Under the pieces are notes generated by a model. The model saw only the letters and a list, made by a program, of their open reading frames with translations, was not told the origin of the DNA and made no database searches. From Phycisphaerales bacterium (GTDB lineage Bacteria > Planctomycetota > Phycisphaerae > Sedimentisphaerales > Anaerobacaceae), in NCBI GenBank assembly GCA_020352215.1, contig CP070675.1:1-40674 (forward strand): a stretch of 40,674 nucleotides of DNA, written 5' to 3'. The translations under genes were made by a program, and so were the position numbers. Of this stretch, positions 8,469-16,613 are shown piece by piece. Numbering within the stretch: the stretch's first letter is position 1; every line of letters starts with the position of its first letter.

Positions 8469-9836
8469 CTATTTCTGTCCGACCTCCTTGAGCCATTCGC
8501 TGTGAAGCTTTGTCAGGCGTTTGACCATGTCAGGGTGGTCTTTTGCGAGATTCTTGGTCTCAGTGACGTCTTGGGCTAAGTTACTGAGGAAAACCTTCTC
8601 TTTTGGTATCTCCCTGCCTTTGTATTCCGTGCCAGGGCCGTTGAATACTAATTTCCAATCCCCCTCACGGACCGCCCAGTGTTTGCCGGTCTCCCAGTGG
8701 AGTACTTCGTGTGGGCTCTTTGCGCCGGCGGACTCAATGATCGGCGCGATGTTCTTGCCGTCGATTTTGTGACCCGGCGGGTTCACGTCGCAGTAGTGGG
8801 CAAGGGTAGGGAACCAATCCATACTCGTAGCAACTTGGTTGCGGACGGTCCCTTCGGGGATACGGCCGGGCCAGCGGGCGATGCACGGAACGCGAATGCC
8901 GCCCTCCCATAGCGTGAACTTGTGGCCGCGGTACGCACCCGCGCTGCCGCCTCCGCCGAACGTTCGCTGCTCCACGGAATGGCCGTGGTCGCTCAGGAAG
9001 ATTACGATGGTGTCGTCTCGCACGCCGGACTTTTCCAAATGTCCCATGACTTGGCCGATCATCGCATCGGCCGTCGAGACGAACGCGGCGTACATCCGCC
9101 GTGGCGCTTCCATGTCACGATATACTTTTCGCCATTTCGCCGTCCCCTGAAGCGGGTAGTGCGGCATGTTGATCGCCCAGTACAGAAAGAAGGGCCGGTC
9201 CTTGTTCTCCGTGATGAATTGCTTGCATTGCTTGACCATCAGATCGCCGAAGAACTCACCGTCCCGCCAGATTTCCTCGCTGTTCTGCCAGAGGTCGTGA
9301 CGGTTCGGGCCCTGCCAATAGAAGAAGTGCGAGTAGTTGTCGATACACCCGCCCATGTGTCCGAAGGAATGGTCGAACCCTTGTTCGTTCGGCATCGTCT
9401 CGGGCGTATAGCCGAGATGCCACTTGCCCACGTGGCCCGTGACATAACCGGCCGCCTCCAACATCTCTGCGATTGTCACTTGCTCGGCCGGCATCCCGGC
9501 GCGTCCCTTTTGCGATGAGACATTGCCCGGCACGCCCGCCCTCTGTGGACATCGGCCGGTCATCAAGGCCGCCCGCGAAGGCGAGCAGACCGGTGCCCCA
9601 ACGTAGAACTGCGTGAATCGGGTCCCTTCTTTGGCAAGCCGATCCAGACTCGGCGTGTGAAGGTCCGTGGCGCCGTAACAGTTGACGTCAATCGATCCCT
9701 GGTCGTCAGTGAAGATCAAGACCACATTGGGCCTTCGCCGAGATGTCCGCCCGCCGAATGCCGCCCGCGGAACCATCAGCGACGCCGCTGCTACCCCTAA
9801 GCTTCTGAGAAACTCTCGTCTTGATTGTCTGGCCAT
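8469..9836 (-). CDS. Cys-type sulfatase (arylsulfatase A-like)
   Basis: A 455-residue sulfatase. SRREFLRSLG at the N-terminus plus a hydrophobic stretch is a Tat leader. CSPSR (Cys84-Arg88) is the formylglycine signature, and FTDDQG (Asp44, Asp45) gives metal ligands. HVGKWHLGY and FLSDHGHSVE are further conserved active-site blocks. It needs the anSMEs encoded at 1175 and 5277 or others elsewhere. The start at 9836 is supported by AAGGAG nine bases upstream. It is divergent in type from the sulfatase at 3853, so the locus probably handles more than one sulfate position. It lies 174 bp downstream of a pseudopilin-like gene, an unusual neighbour for a sulfatase. Confidence 0.92.
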   Translation of the reverse strand: MARQSRREFLRSLGVAAASLMVPRAAFGGRTSRRRPNVVLIFTDDQGSIDVNCYGATDLHTPSLDRLAKEGTRFTQFYVGAPVCSPSRAALMTGRCPQRAGVPGNVSSQKGRAGMPAEQVTIAEMLEAAGYVTGHVGKWHLGYTPETMPNEQGFDHSFGHMGGCIDNYSHFFYWQGPNRHDLWQNSEEIWRDGEFFGDLMVKQCKQFITENKDRPFFLYWAINMPHYPLQGTAKWRKVYRDMEAPRRMYAAFVSTADAMIGQVMGHLEKSGVRDDTIVIFLSDHGHSVEQRTFGGGGSAGAYRGHKFTLWEGGIRVPCIARWPGRIPEGTVRNQVATSMDWFPTLAHYCDVNPPGHKIDGKNIAPIIESAGAKSPHEVLHWETGKHWAVREGDWKLVFNGPGTEYKGREIPKEKVFLSNLAQDVTETKNLAKDHPDMVKRLTKLHSEWLKEVGQK

Positions 9837-9874
9837 CTTATCTACTCCTTATCTAATCCCACCCTGTTGCGGCC

Positions 9875-9902
9875 ATTATCCACGCTGTGACGTGCGATGC
9901 AA
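9875..9902 (-). promoter_or_regulatory. Weak promoter candidate for the second sulfatase
   Basis: On the minus strand TTGCAT (9902-9897), a 16-bp spacer and GATAAT (9880-9875) lie about 40 bp before the sulfatase start at 9836. The -10 box matches five of six consensus bases and the -35 only three, so this is tentative. It would allow the sulfatase and its downstream gene to be transcribed apart from the propeller cassette. Confidence 0.3.
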
Positions 9903-10010
9903 CAGCGCAAACGCCTGCCGGCGGCCGCAGAAATTGACGTGAGCACCATGAATACCTGATGTTTGAGGTGTGTCGGTGGTGCAGGACAGAGTAGTCCCCC
10001 CGACCGGCCG

Positions 10011-10826
10011 TCAGTACTTTTTGAAATTCCTCATCCACTCCGGCCAATCTTCCGGCTCGACTCCACCCGCCTTGGTCCAGGGGCCCTCCGTGTCGTAGCC
10101 CCGGTGCCACTTCAGCGTCCACAACTCCTTTAGTCCAACCTTTCTAGCAGAGAAGTCCAAGAAGAGGCTGTTCACCGCACCGTTGTGTCGATTCATACAG
10201 AAACGCGCCATGTCTGTCCCTTCACGCCATGTCTGACCTTCATAGGCTGGAGGCCGATCCACGTGCATTGGCCAAGCATTGTACCATTGGGCACCTAGCA
10301 GAAGGGGTATGCAAGCGGCGTTTTCTACGTTGGGGGTCCGCCAGTGATACTCTTCAGGCGTTCCTCCATAGCCACGGCCAGGGTCCGGGTCGTTGCAATA
10401 GCCGTTTATCCCGTAGCTGCCCTTCATGGGCCTGAGCCAGCCATCGCGCAGGCAGTGGCCCCATGCAAGATACGTCGCGTTCGATACGCTAGCTGTACAA
10501 TTCGCATAGTCATCGTGCGCGGGCACTGCCGCCTCCGGGCAGCAGGAGAGACTGGTGTCGTAATTGTGATATACCCCGAGTGCTTTGATCCATCGATTAT
10601 TCCCATTCGGGCTCACACCGGCGAAACCTTCCATGAAGCAACCGTCGTTATTGTTCGTGAACGTCTCAAATATGACGCCCCATTGGCGCAGGTTGGAGAG
10701 GCACACAGCCTCCTTTGCCCGCCGTCGTCCACCGCTACCTACAGCTCCCAGGTTCATCATCAGTAGTGCGGAACATGCCCATACAACTGCGATCTCCTTC
10801 TTGTTCGGTACAGGTATCGGTCTCAT
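10011..10826 (-). CDS. Pseudopilin-like protein lacking a prepilin motif (cassette 1)
   Basis: A 271-residue protein. After a short N-terminus (NKKEIAVVWACSALL, membrane segment about residues 10-27) comes GSGGRRRAKEAVCLSNLRQWG. In planctomycete type II pseudopilins the equivalent stretch follows the GFTLIELL helix. Here that helix start is replaced and no prepilin peptidase site is present. The C-terminus carries the conserved block HNGAVNSLFLDFSARKVG, ELWTLKWHR and EGPWTKAGG. Many cysteines (including SCCPE) suggest disulfides in the exported part. It begins 7 bp after the stop of the beta-helix/propeller gene, so the two are surely co-transcribed. Function is unknown; a membrane-anchored partner of the propeller protein is my inference. 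Confidence 0.75.
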   Translation of the reverse strand: MRPIPVPNKKEIAVVWACSALLMMNLGAVGSGGRRRAKEAVCLSNLRQWGVIFETFTNNNDGCFMEGFAGVSPNGNNRWIKALGVYHNYDTSLSCCPEAAVPAHDDYANCTASVSNATYLAWGHCLRDGWLRPMKGSYGINGYCNDPDPGRGYGGTPEEYHWRTPNVENAACIPLLLGAQWYNAWPMHVDRPPAYEGQTWREGTDMARFCMNRHNGAVNSLFLDFSARKVGLKELWTLKWHRGYDTEGPWTKAGGVEPEDWPEWMRNFKKY

Positions 10827-10833
10827 GGTGTCT

Positions 10834-13056
10834 CTACTCCTCTCCCCGCCATGGCGGCCCTATCAGTGCAAGGTCGGTGAGTTCGACGCAGGAGTCTCTG
10901 TCTATGTCACCGGTAGGATATAGCTTGGCATCGGGATCCACAGAGTATAGATCGGTACAGGTGAGCCAACTGGTCGCCAACAGGTCAAGGTCAACAAGAT
11001 TGACGATCCCGGAGCCGTCCAAATCCTCGGGCCGATGCAGATCGAGCGTTTGGCCATCACCGCACAAAGTGGAGATGGCCCACACGGTGTTATTCGCGTC
11101 AGTGACCCATCCTGAATCGTCCATTGTATCGGCGACGATTATCGTGCCGTCGGCTTGTATGGCCGGAAAGCTTAGCCATCTGTTGGTCTCAAATCGAGCG
11201 ACCTCCCGGCCGTCCGGCTCGACCACACACAGGTATCCATCGTCACTGGTGGCATAGATGAGCCCGTCGCTGCCGACAGTCAGCATGAATCCGCCCATCA
11301 TCCCCAGTTGCCTCACCCACTTAATCTTTCCGTTAGGTTCAACAGCCCGCAGAAACGGGTCAAGCAGATTAACGTAGATCGTTCCGTCCGGTCCCAAGGC
11401 GGGCTCCGACCACCCGTCGGCATAGTCGTACTCTTCGACCTGTTCGGCGTCAAACCAGCCGCAGTTTGGATCGAGCAGATCCGTGGACCAAAGGACCGCC
11501 CCCGTCTCGGGTTTAACGGCGTGTAAGTGTCTGTCGTAGAGCAGCGTCTGGTATATCGTGCCATCCGGGGCAACAACCGGCGAGGCAAACAGCCCGCTTC
11601 CGGGCTCAAAGCTGCACGTCCACCTTATACTTCCATCGATAGGGTCGAGCGCGTATAGATTCGGGTCATATAGTCCTCCGATGTAGATTGTCCCGTCACG
11701 AGCGATTGTCGGTGACGCAAGGATCGCGCCGATCGGTACCCGACCCGGCCGTTTGATTTCGAAGCTCCATAAGTTGCCGCCGTCCTGTCCCAACGCGTAA
11801 ATAGTGCCCCTATCTGAGCAGACGTAAACGTCACCGTCCTCAGATACGGCCGGCGATGAGTATACGGTGCCATCACAGTCATGAGTCCATCGCAGGTTTC
11901 CGTCAATATCGATGACGTAGAGCCTGCCCTCATCGCCTCCGACATAGACGGTTCCATCAGGCCCGATTGTGGGTGAGCTAAGAAGCGGCGAATTTGTTTC
12001 ATAGCTCCAGAGCAGGGAGCCATCGCGATCGAGCGTATAGAGCCTCCCGTCATCACAGGCGATATGCACCCTTCCGTCAAAGCCAATCGTAGGGCTGCCC
12101 CGTACCGCAGCATCCATCTTGAATTCCCACTTGATACAGCCGAGCTCGGGGCCGTGGCTCTCGCTCAGACCGGTCCGCCCAAAATCGCCGCCCAGTGACT
12201 TCCACCTAGACTGTACGGGCGGACCGGGCGAATCCAGGCGAACCGTAAAGGCGCCGCTTTCGATATTCGCAATATCGAGGTCGGGGTCGTTCGGAACGGC
12301 CAACATCATACATCCGTCGGAGTCCACGTCCTCCGGCAGATACACGGTGCCGCTGCCCACATTCGGGACGTTATGAGCCAGCGTTTCCCAAGTATCACCC
12401 TGATCTTGGCTGAACCGAATGTCGACCGCTCCGTCGAAATCGTAATTCTCCCAGGCGATCTCATGTCTGCTGCCGCTTACCCAGACCTCGCCCCCGCGAG
12501 GTCTGCTGATAGCGACCAACGGCGTGGCTTCATCTGCGCCGATATCAATGCGAAAGCCGAGGATGCGGGGCTGACCGTCCATATCCGTGCTGTAGGGCAG
12601 GTAGTCGTCCGGGAGCACACCCGCGTTGACACAGGGTGAGCTGCCCCGCAGGTGCAGATCGCCAAAGTCATCGTTGTCCCCCACGCCCCAGCCGTCTCCA
12701 CCATCGTCCGGATGACGAATGAACAATGGGTCATCGTCGATGTTGCTGGCCTCCCAGCCAAACGGAACATAGGCGTCGTTCGGGTCCCCATCGTAGATGC
12801 AGCTGGACGTAACTTCGGGTGAAGGTGCGTCGATCTGGGCATATTCGTGCACACCCCTGTCATCGACGTTGCCCCAGAAGATGCAATTGACAATCCGGAT
12901 GCCCCGATCCTCACCGTACAAGCCGCCACCATCGTCGGCTGAGTTGAAGCCGAACGTGCAGTTGGTCAGCACGGCATGGTACTCGGAGTTTGTGTAGATA
13001 CCCCCGCCCGTCAGTCTGGCCGAGTTGCTGTTGAACAGACTACTGGTGACTTCCAC
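10834..13056 (-). CDS. PQQ-type beta-propeller with dockerin repeats (C-terminal part of a TGA-split gene)
   Basis: This frame continues the beta-helix gene at 13072-13848 after one in-frame TGA. It has no ribosome-binding site of its own; the nearest start is GTG 13056. The first part finishes the beta-helix repeats (GGGIYTN, LTNCTF, IVNCIFWGN). Then come PQQ/quinoprotein-like propeller blades: SSPTIGPDGTVYVGG, RLYVIDIDGNLRW and ASPVVAPDGTIYQ. The end carries two dockerin-like calcium loops, DLDGSGIVNLVDLDLLATSWL-type and DIDRDSCVELTD. The blades are clearly paralogous to the protein at 16614-18395. It is followed after 7 bp by a pseudopilin-like gene. The whole product would be an exported, probably surface-bound protein of about 1000 residues. 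I found no enzyme active site. Confidence 0.75.
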   Translation of the reverse strand: MEVTSSLFNSNSARLTGGGIYTNSEYHAVLTNCTFGFNSADDGGGLYGEDRGIRIVNCIFWGNVDDRGVHEYAQIDAPSPEVTSSCIYDGDPNDAYVPFGWEASNIDDDPLFIRHPDDGGDGWGVGDNDDFGDLHLRGSSPCVNAGVLPDDYLPYSTDMDGQPRILGFRIDIGADEATPLVAISRPRGGEVWVSGSRHEIAWENYDFDGAVDIRFSQDQGDTWETLAHNVPNVGSGTVYLPEDVDSDGCMMLAVPNDPDLDIANIESGAFTVRLDSPGPPVQSRWKSLGGDFGRTGLSESHGPELGCIKWEFKMDAAVRGSPTIGFDGRVHIACDDGRLYTLDRDGSLLWSYETNSPLLSSPTIGPDGTVYVGGDEGRLYVIDIDGNLRWTHDCDGTVYSSPAVSEDGDVYVCSDRGTIYALGQDGGNLWSFEIKRPGRVPIGAILASPTIARDGTIYIGGLYDPNLYALDPIDGSIRWTCSFEPGSGLFASPVVAPDGTIYQTLLYDRHLHAVKPETGAVLWSTDLLDPNCGWFDAEQVEEYDYADGWSEPALGPDGTIYVNLLDPFLRAVEPNGKIKWVRQLGMMGGFMLTVGSDGLIYATSDDGYLCVVEPDGREVARFETNRWLSFPAIQADGTIIVADTMDDSGWVTDANNTVWAISTLCGDGQTLDLHRPEDLDGSGIVNLVDLDLLATSWLTCTDLYSVDPDAKLYPTGDIDRDSCVELTDLALIGPPWRGEE

Positions 13057-13074
13057 GTAGTCGCAGTCGCATCA
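13038..13074 (-). promoter_or_regulatory. In-frame TGA followed by a hairpin (bacterial SECIS-like geometry)
   Basis: Nine bases after the TGA (13074-13072) the minus strand can fold GACTACGTG against CAC-CA-GTAGTC (13062-13038). This gives nine pairs with a two-base bulge and a five-base loop GAAGT. The loop lies 18 bases from the TGA and begins with G, which matches the loose rule for bacterial SECIS elements. Chance hairpins of this size are common, so this is only a candidate. Confidence 0.25.
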
Positions 13075-13848
13075 GATGCCGCCGCCGCTGGTGTTCGTCG
13101 AATTGCCGCGGAACACACAGTTCGTTATGGTCAGCTCCCCTCGACCGCCACAGCAGACCGCGCCGCCGCTGCCTGCCCAGCTATTTGTGAATGTACAATT
13201 CGAGATCATTGCCCACGTGTCGATACAATATAGGCCGCCGCCGTCACCGCCACCACTTGTCGAGTTGCCCGCGAAAGTGCAGCTTGAGATAGTTGCCCTC
13301 GTGTCGACACAGCACATCCCACCGCCGTACTCGCTTGCCGAATTGCGATCGAAAGAGCAGCCTTCTGCTACCACGGGCCGGTTCTCCTCGCAATAGATCG
13401 CACCCCCGGCGCCTGCCGAGTTGCTCTTGAATGTGCAGTTGATGACCTCCAGTTTGCTGTTCAGACTGTATATGGCTCCGCCGTAATCGGCGTTTCCATT
13501 GGCTACCGTCAGGCCGTGAATGGCCGTGGTTTTCCACCACACTCGCTTTTGCGAGTAGAACGCGCGGTGCAGTTCTCCCGGACCGCTGTTGCAGTCGATG
13601 ATTGTCGACGCCACTACGTTTGGGTCATTTGGGTCGATGCTTCGCACGGTGATCAATTTGTCTATGATCTCGATGTCTCTGTTTCCATCACCCCCGTACA
13701 CGCCTGGCGAGACCACCACCGTGTCCCGGTCGTTGCAGTCGTCGATTGCGGCCTGAATTGTCAGATATTGGCTCGGTACCAGCCGGTAGGCCCCGAAAGC
13801 GGCCGAGGCCGTCAACCATACAATGCTGATTGGAATTGCGTTTCTCAT
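13072..13848 (-). CDS. Secreted parallel beta-helix domain (N-terminal part of a TGA-split gene)
   Basis: Starts at ATG 13848 (MRNAIPISIVW), giving a signal peptide of about 20 residues; an upstream ATG at 13878 is less likely. After YLTIQAAIDDC the protein runs into right-handed beta-helix repeats of the polymorphic outer-membrane type, with recurring GGAIYC / NCTF / GNS units. The frame stops at TGA 13074-13072. The same frame then continues with CDCDYVEVTSSLF, which aligns with the next repeat, so the stop interrupts a single gene. In the other repeats the residue at this position is Cys or Tyr. Possible explanations are a nonsense mutation, a sequencing error, readthrough or selenocysteine insertion. 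TGA is used as a genuine stop elsewhere in the window (infC, pheS). Confidence 0.75.
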   Translation of the reverse strand: MRNAIPISIVWLTASAAFGAYRLVPSQYLTIQAAIDDCNDRDTVVVSPGVYGGDGNRDIEIIDKLITVRSIDPNDPNVVASTIIDCNSGPGELHRAFYSQKRVWWKTTAIHGLTVANGNADYGGAIYSLNSKLEVINCTFKSNSAGAGGAIYCEENRPVVAEGCSFDRNSASEYGGGMCCVDTRATISSCTFAGNSTSGGGDGGGLYCIDTWAMISNCTFTNSWAGSGGAVCCGGRGELTITNCVFRGNSTNTSGGGI

Positions 13849-14088
13849 TGCCCTTCCCTCACCTATCTCTGGTTTCATTTGACCGAAGGCTTGGCTTCCT
13901 TTGGTAGAGTCCAGAAATGGCGGATGGTGTTACGGATCTTTTGGAAAGAATGTGATCTCGAGGCCAAAACGGCGGGAGAGACCCCTAGAGAGGGCGTACG
14001 GGCCGTTCTTTCTCTTTTTTTCAGAAGCAAGCCCATAATAGGTGTAACACTTCGGCTAATCCTGGACTATATAGAACGAGTGGGCCCT

Positions 14089-14931
14089 ATGGACGATAAT
14101 GTTGGCTTTGTTCAGTTGATAAGGCAAGCCCAGCAGGGCAACCAGCAGAGTATGAGCCGCCTTGCCGAGGCCGCGGAGGGGCGGCTCTTTCCATACATTT
14201 ACCGGCTGACTCTGAACCATGACCTGGCCCAGGACCTTTTGCAGGAAACGCTCTTGAAAATGGTCGAATCCTTGGATGAGCTCAAACACGCGGACCGGTT
14301 CTGGGTATGGCTGTTCCGGACGGCATTGGGCCAGGTACAGCACCACTTCCGAGCGCAAAGCCGAGAACACCTCGTCCAGATGTCGGCGCTGAGCCGGGAG
14401 CGGCTCGCCGAATGTCTCTCGCAGAATCGCGACGATGGGCTAAACGACGCGATGCGCAAGGAGCTATCCGAGGCGATATTTCGGGCCATAGCGAGACTGC
14501 GCATTGGATACCGAAACGTTCTGATTCTGCGGTGTTTCGAGCAGATGTCGTATGCCGAGATCGCCACCGTCATGGAGTGCAAGGAATTGCGGGCCAGGGT
14601 CTTGTTCTTCCGGGCCAAGCATTCGCTCAGCCGGCAGTTGTCTCAGCGCGGCTTCAGCAAAGCGGTGTTGCTCGTGGCTTTGGGTCTGTTCGGGCTCGCC
14701 ACCGCGCCCGCGAAGGGTGCGTCTGCCGCAGGCGCGGTAACCTCCGCTTCGCTCGACGTCGGCCTTTTCGCCGCACTTGTCGGCGCCGCAGGCACACGCT
14801 TGGGCATCGCCTTTGCCGGTGCGGCCGCGGCACTGCTTGTCAGCCTTACTCTCGAGGAGTTTCTAATTGCGTTTGTCTTCTTCTGCTTCGCTTCAATATG
14901 TTTCGTGACCGCCCTGTACACCGAGTGGTAG
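14089..14931 (+). CDS. ECF-type sigma factor with C-terminal membrane tail
   Basis: A 280-residue RNA polymerase sigma factor. Sigma region 2 is at about 28-91 (HDLAQDLLQETLLKMVESL, then RFWVWLFRTALGQ) and region 4 at about 130-185 (YRNVLILRCFEQMSYAEIATVM). Ordinary ECF factors end there. This one continues for 90 residues with hydrophobic segments at roughly 191-208, 224-252 and 256-276, so it may be held at the membrane until released. I start at ATG 14089 because homology begins there; the upstream open frame is the shadow of the opposite gene. The ribosome-binding site is weak. It lies between the two propeller/pseudopilin cassettes, divergent from one and convergent with the other (21 bp between stops), and could control them. 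Confidence 0.85.
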   Translation: MDDNVGFVQLIRQAQQGNQQSMSRLAEAAEGRLFPYIYRLTLNHDLAQDLLQETLLKMVESLDELKHADRFWVWLFRTALGQVQHHFRAQSREHLVQMSALSRERLAECLSQNRDDGLNDAMRKELSEAIFRAIARLRIGYRNVLILRCFEQMSYAEIATVMECKELRARVLFFRAKHSLSRQLSQRGFSKAVLLVALGLFGLATAPAKGASAAGAVTSASLDVGLFAALVGAAGTRLGIAFAGAAAALLVSLTLEEFLIAFVFFCFASICFVTALYTEW

Positions 14932-14952
14932 GAGCGTCGTTCCGACCCCTCG

Positions 14953-15765
14953 TCAGTATTCCTTGAAGTCTCTCATCCACTCCGGCCAATCTTCGGGCCA
15001 GGCGCCACCCGCTTTGGTCCAGGGGCCTTCGGTGCTGAAGCTGCGGTGCCACTTCAGCGTCCACAATTCCCTAAGCCCGACCTTTCTGGCAGAGAAGTCC
15101 AGGAAGAGGCCGTTCACTGCGCCGTGGTGGCGGTTCATGCAGACGCGAGTCATCTGACCGGAATCTGCCCAAGACTGACCGTCGTAGGCCGGTGGCAGAT
15201 CGTTGTGTTCCGGCCACGCGTTGTACCGCTGCATGCCAAAGAACAGTGGTACTCCGGCGGCGTCGCTGACGTTGGGAGTCCGCCAGTGGAACTCTCCGGG
15301 CTTTCCACCAGGGCTGCGTCCGGGCTCGGGATTGTTGCACCAGCCGTTGATCCCATAGCTGCCCTTAAAGGGTCTTGCCCAGCCAGACAGCCGGACGTAG
15401 CCCCATGCCATAAACGCGCCGCCGATTGGAAGACCAGTCGACTGACCGTATTCATCAATCCAAGGCGTCGCGGCCTCTGGGCAGCAGGAGACGTTCGTGT
15501 CGTAGTTGTGGTATGCCCCCAATGCTTTGATCCATCTATTATTGCCGCTGGCGCTGCCGGCGAAGCCTTCCATGAAATAGCCGCCGTTGTCGTTTGTAAA
15601 CATCTCGAACATCACGCCCCATTGGCGCAGGTTTGAGAGACAGACTGCCTCCTTGGCCCGCCGTCGTCCGCCACTGCCGATAGCCCCAAGACTCATCAGC
15701 GCCAAGACCGTACAGGCCACAACAACGACAAGGTCTTTTCGTGACGAGCAAGCTCTGTGTTCCAT
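14953..15765 (-). CDS. Pseudopilin-like protein lacking a prepilin motif (cassette 2, second copy)
   Basis: A 270-residue protein. The N-terminus SSRKDLVVVVACTVLALMSL forms one membrane segment, followed by GSGGRRRAKEAVCLSNLRQWG. The C-terminus has HHGAVNGLFLDFSARKVG, ELWTLKWHR and EGPWTKAGG. It is a close paralogue of the protein at 10011, including the GSYGING region and conserved cysteines. I start at ATG 15765, preceded by GAGG five bases away; the longer upstream frame overlaps the neighbouring gene's 3' end. It is 35 bp downstream of another copy, in the same direction. No cleavable prepilin leader is present. An anchored, non-polymerising role is inference. Confidence 0.78.
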   Translation of the reverse strand: MEHRACSSRKDLVVVVACTVLALMSLGAIGSGGRRRAKEAVCLSNLRQWGVMFEMFTNDNGGYFMEGFAGSASGNNRWIKALGAYHNYDTNVSCCPEAATPWIDEYGQSTGLPIGGAFMAWGYVRLSGWARPFKGSYGINGWCNNPEPGRSPGGKPGEFHWRTPNVSDAAGVPLFFGMQRYNAWPEHNDLPPAYDGQSWADSGQMTRVCMNRHHGAVNGLFLDFSARKVGLRELWTLKWHRSFSTEGPWTKAGGAWPEDWPEWMRDFKEY

Positions 15766-15800
15766 GGTCACCTCTATCAATGCGGCCCCGCGCATCTTAG

Positions 15801-16577
15801 CTAATAGTCTTTGAATCTCCACATCCATTGCGGCCAGTCTGCCGGCGTGACCCCGCCAGCTTTGGTCCAGGGGCCCTCGGTGTCGAAGTTGCGGTGCCAC
15901 TTCAATGTCCACAACTCCTTAAGCCCTATCTTTCTGGCCGACGAATCCATGAACAGGCCGTTTATCGCCCCATTGTGCCGGTCAATGCAGAACTGCATCA
16001 TATCACTCGATCCGCCTGGCCACCCGCCTGAGCTGGCCGGAGGGAAATCATACTCACGGGGCCAGGCATCGTGCCACACGGAATCTGCGAAGACCGGTAT
16101 GTTATTGCTACCTTCAACACCCCGAACGTTCTTCCAGAACCACTCCTCCAGACGGCTGCCGCGGTCGCGGGTCATATTGTTCGTCCAGGAGTTTATGCCG
16201 TAGCTACTGGCATAACGGTGCTGTCCCCCTCCGGGCAGGTCAACATCGCGGTACCATGCCTTGAAGACGCCGAAGTCACCGGGGCTCCCCACGGTGCTCG
16301 TGGCCGTTGGGCAGAAGAGCAGGTTCCAATTGTCGCCGTAGTACGGCCGAAGCGCGTTCATCCACAGCGTTGTCTCACCCACGTCCCAACCCGGATTGAA
16401 ATAGCCGTCGTTGTCGTTTGTGAACATCTCAAACATCACGCCCCACTGGCGCAGGTTTGACAGGCACACCGCCTCCTTCGCTCGCCGTCGTCCGCCGCTG
16501 CCGACAGCCCCTAACGTCACGAGCAAGAGGCCTGTGCAGCCAAGGGCAACTACAAGGTCTTGCTTAGAAATAGCCAT
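15801..16577 (-). CDS. Pseudopilin-like protein lacking a prepilin motif (cassette 2, first copy)
   Basis: A 258-residue protein with the N-terminus SKQDLVVALGCTGLLLVTL as its only membrane segment, then the shared GSGGRRRAKEAVCLSNLRQWG. Its middle part differs from the other copies (YYGDNWNLLFCPTATS, SSYGINSWTNN). The end (HNGAINGLFMDSSARKIG, ELWTLKWHR, EGPWTKAGG) is nearly the same. It begins 36 bp after the propeller/dockerin gene stop, with GAGGA upstream, so the three genes read as one operon. The conserved tail and variable middle suggest that the tail contacts a common partner while the middle meets a variable one. This is inference. Confidence 0.78.
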   Translation of the reverse strand: MAISKQDLVVALGCTGLLLVTLGAVGSGGRRRAKEAVCLSNLRQWGVMFEMFTNDNDGYFNPGWDVGETTLWMNALRPYYGDNWNLLFCPTATSTVGSPGDFGVFKAWYRDVDLPGGGQHRYASSYGINSWTNNMTRDRGSRLEEWFWKNVRGVEGSNNIPVFADSVWHDAWPREYDFPPASSGGWPGGSSDMMQFCIDRHNGAINGLFMDSSARKIGLKELWTLKWHRNFDTEGPWTKAGGVTPADWPQWMWRFKDY

Positions 16578-16613
16578 TTTCGATTTCGTCCTCTTCTTCG
16601 ATCCAAGTCTTTG

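Noticed and set aside
13516..14088. Long N-terminal extension of the sigma factor
   Set aside because: The upstream open frame is antisense to the beta-helix gene and shows no sigma-factor homology; region 2 begins shortly after ATG 14089.
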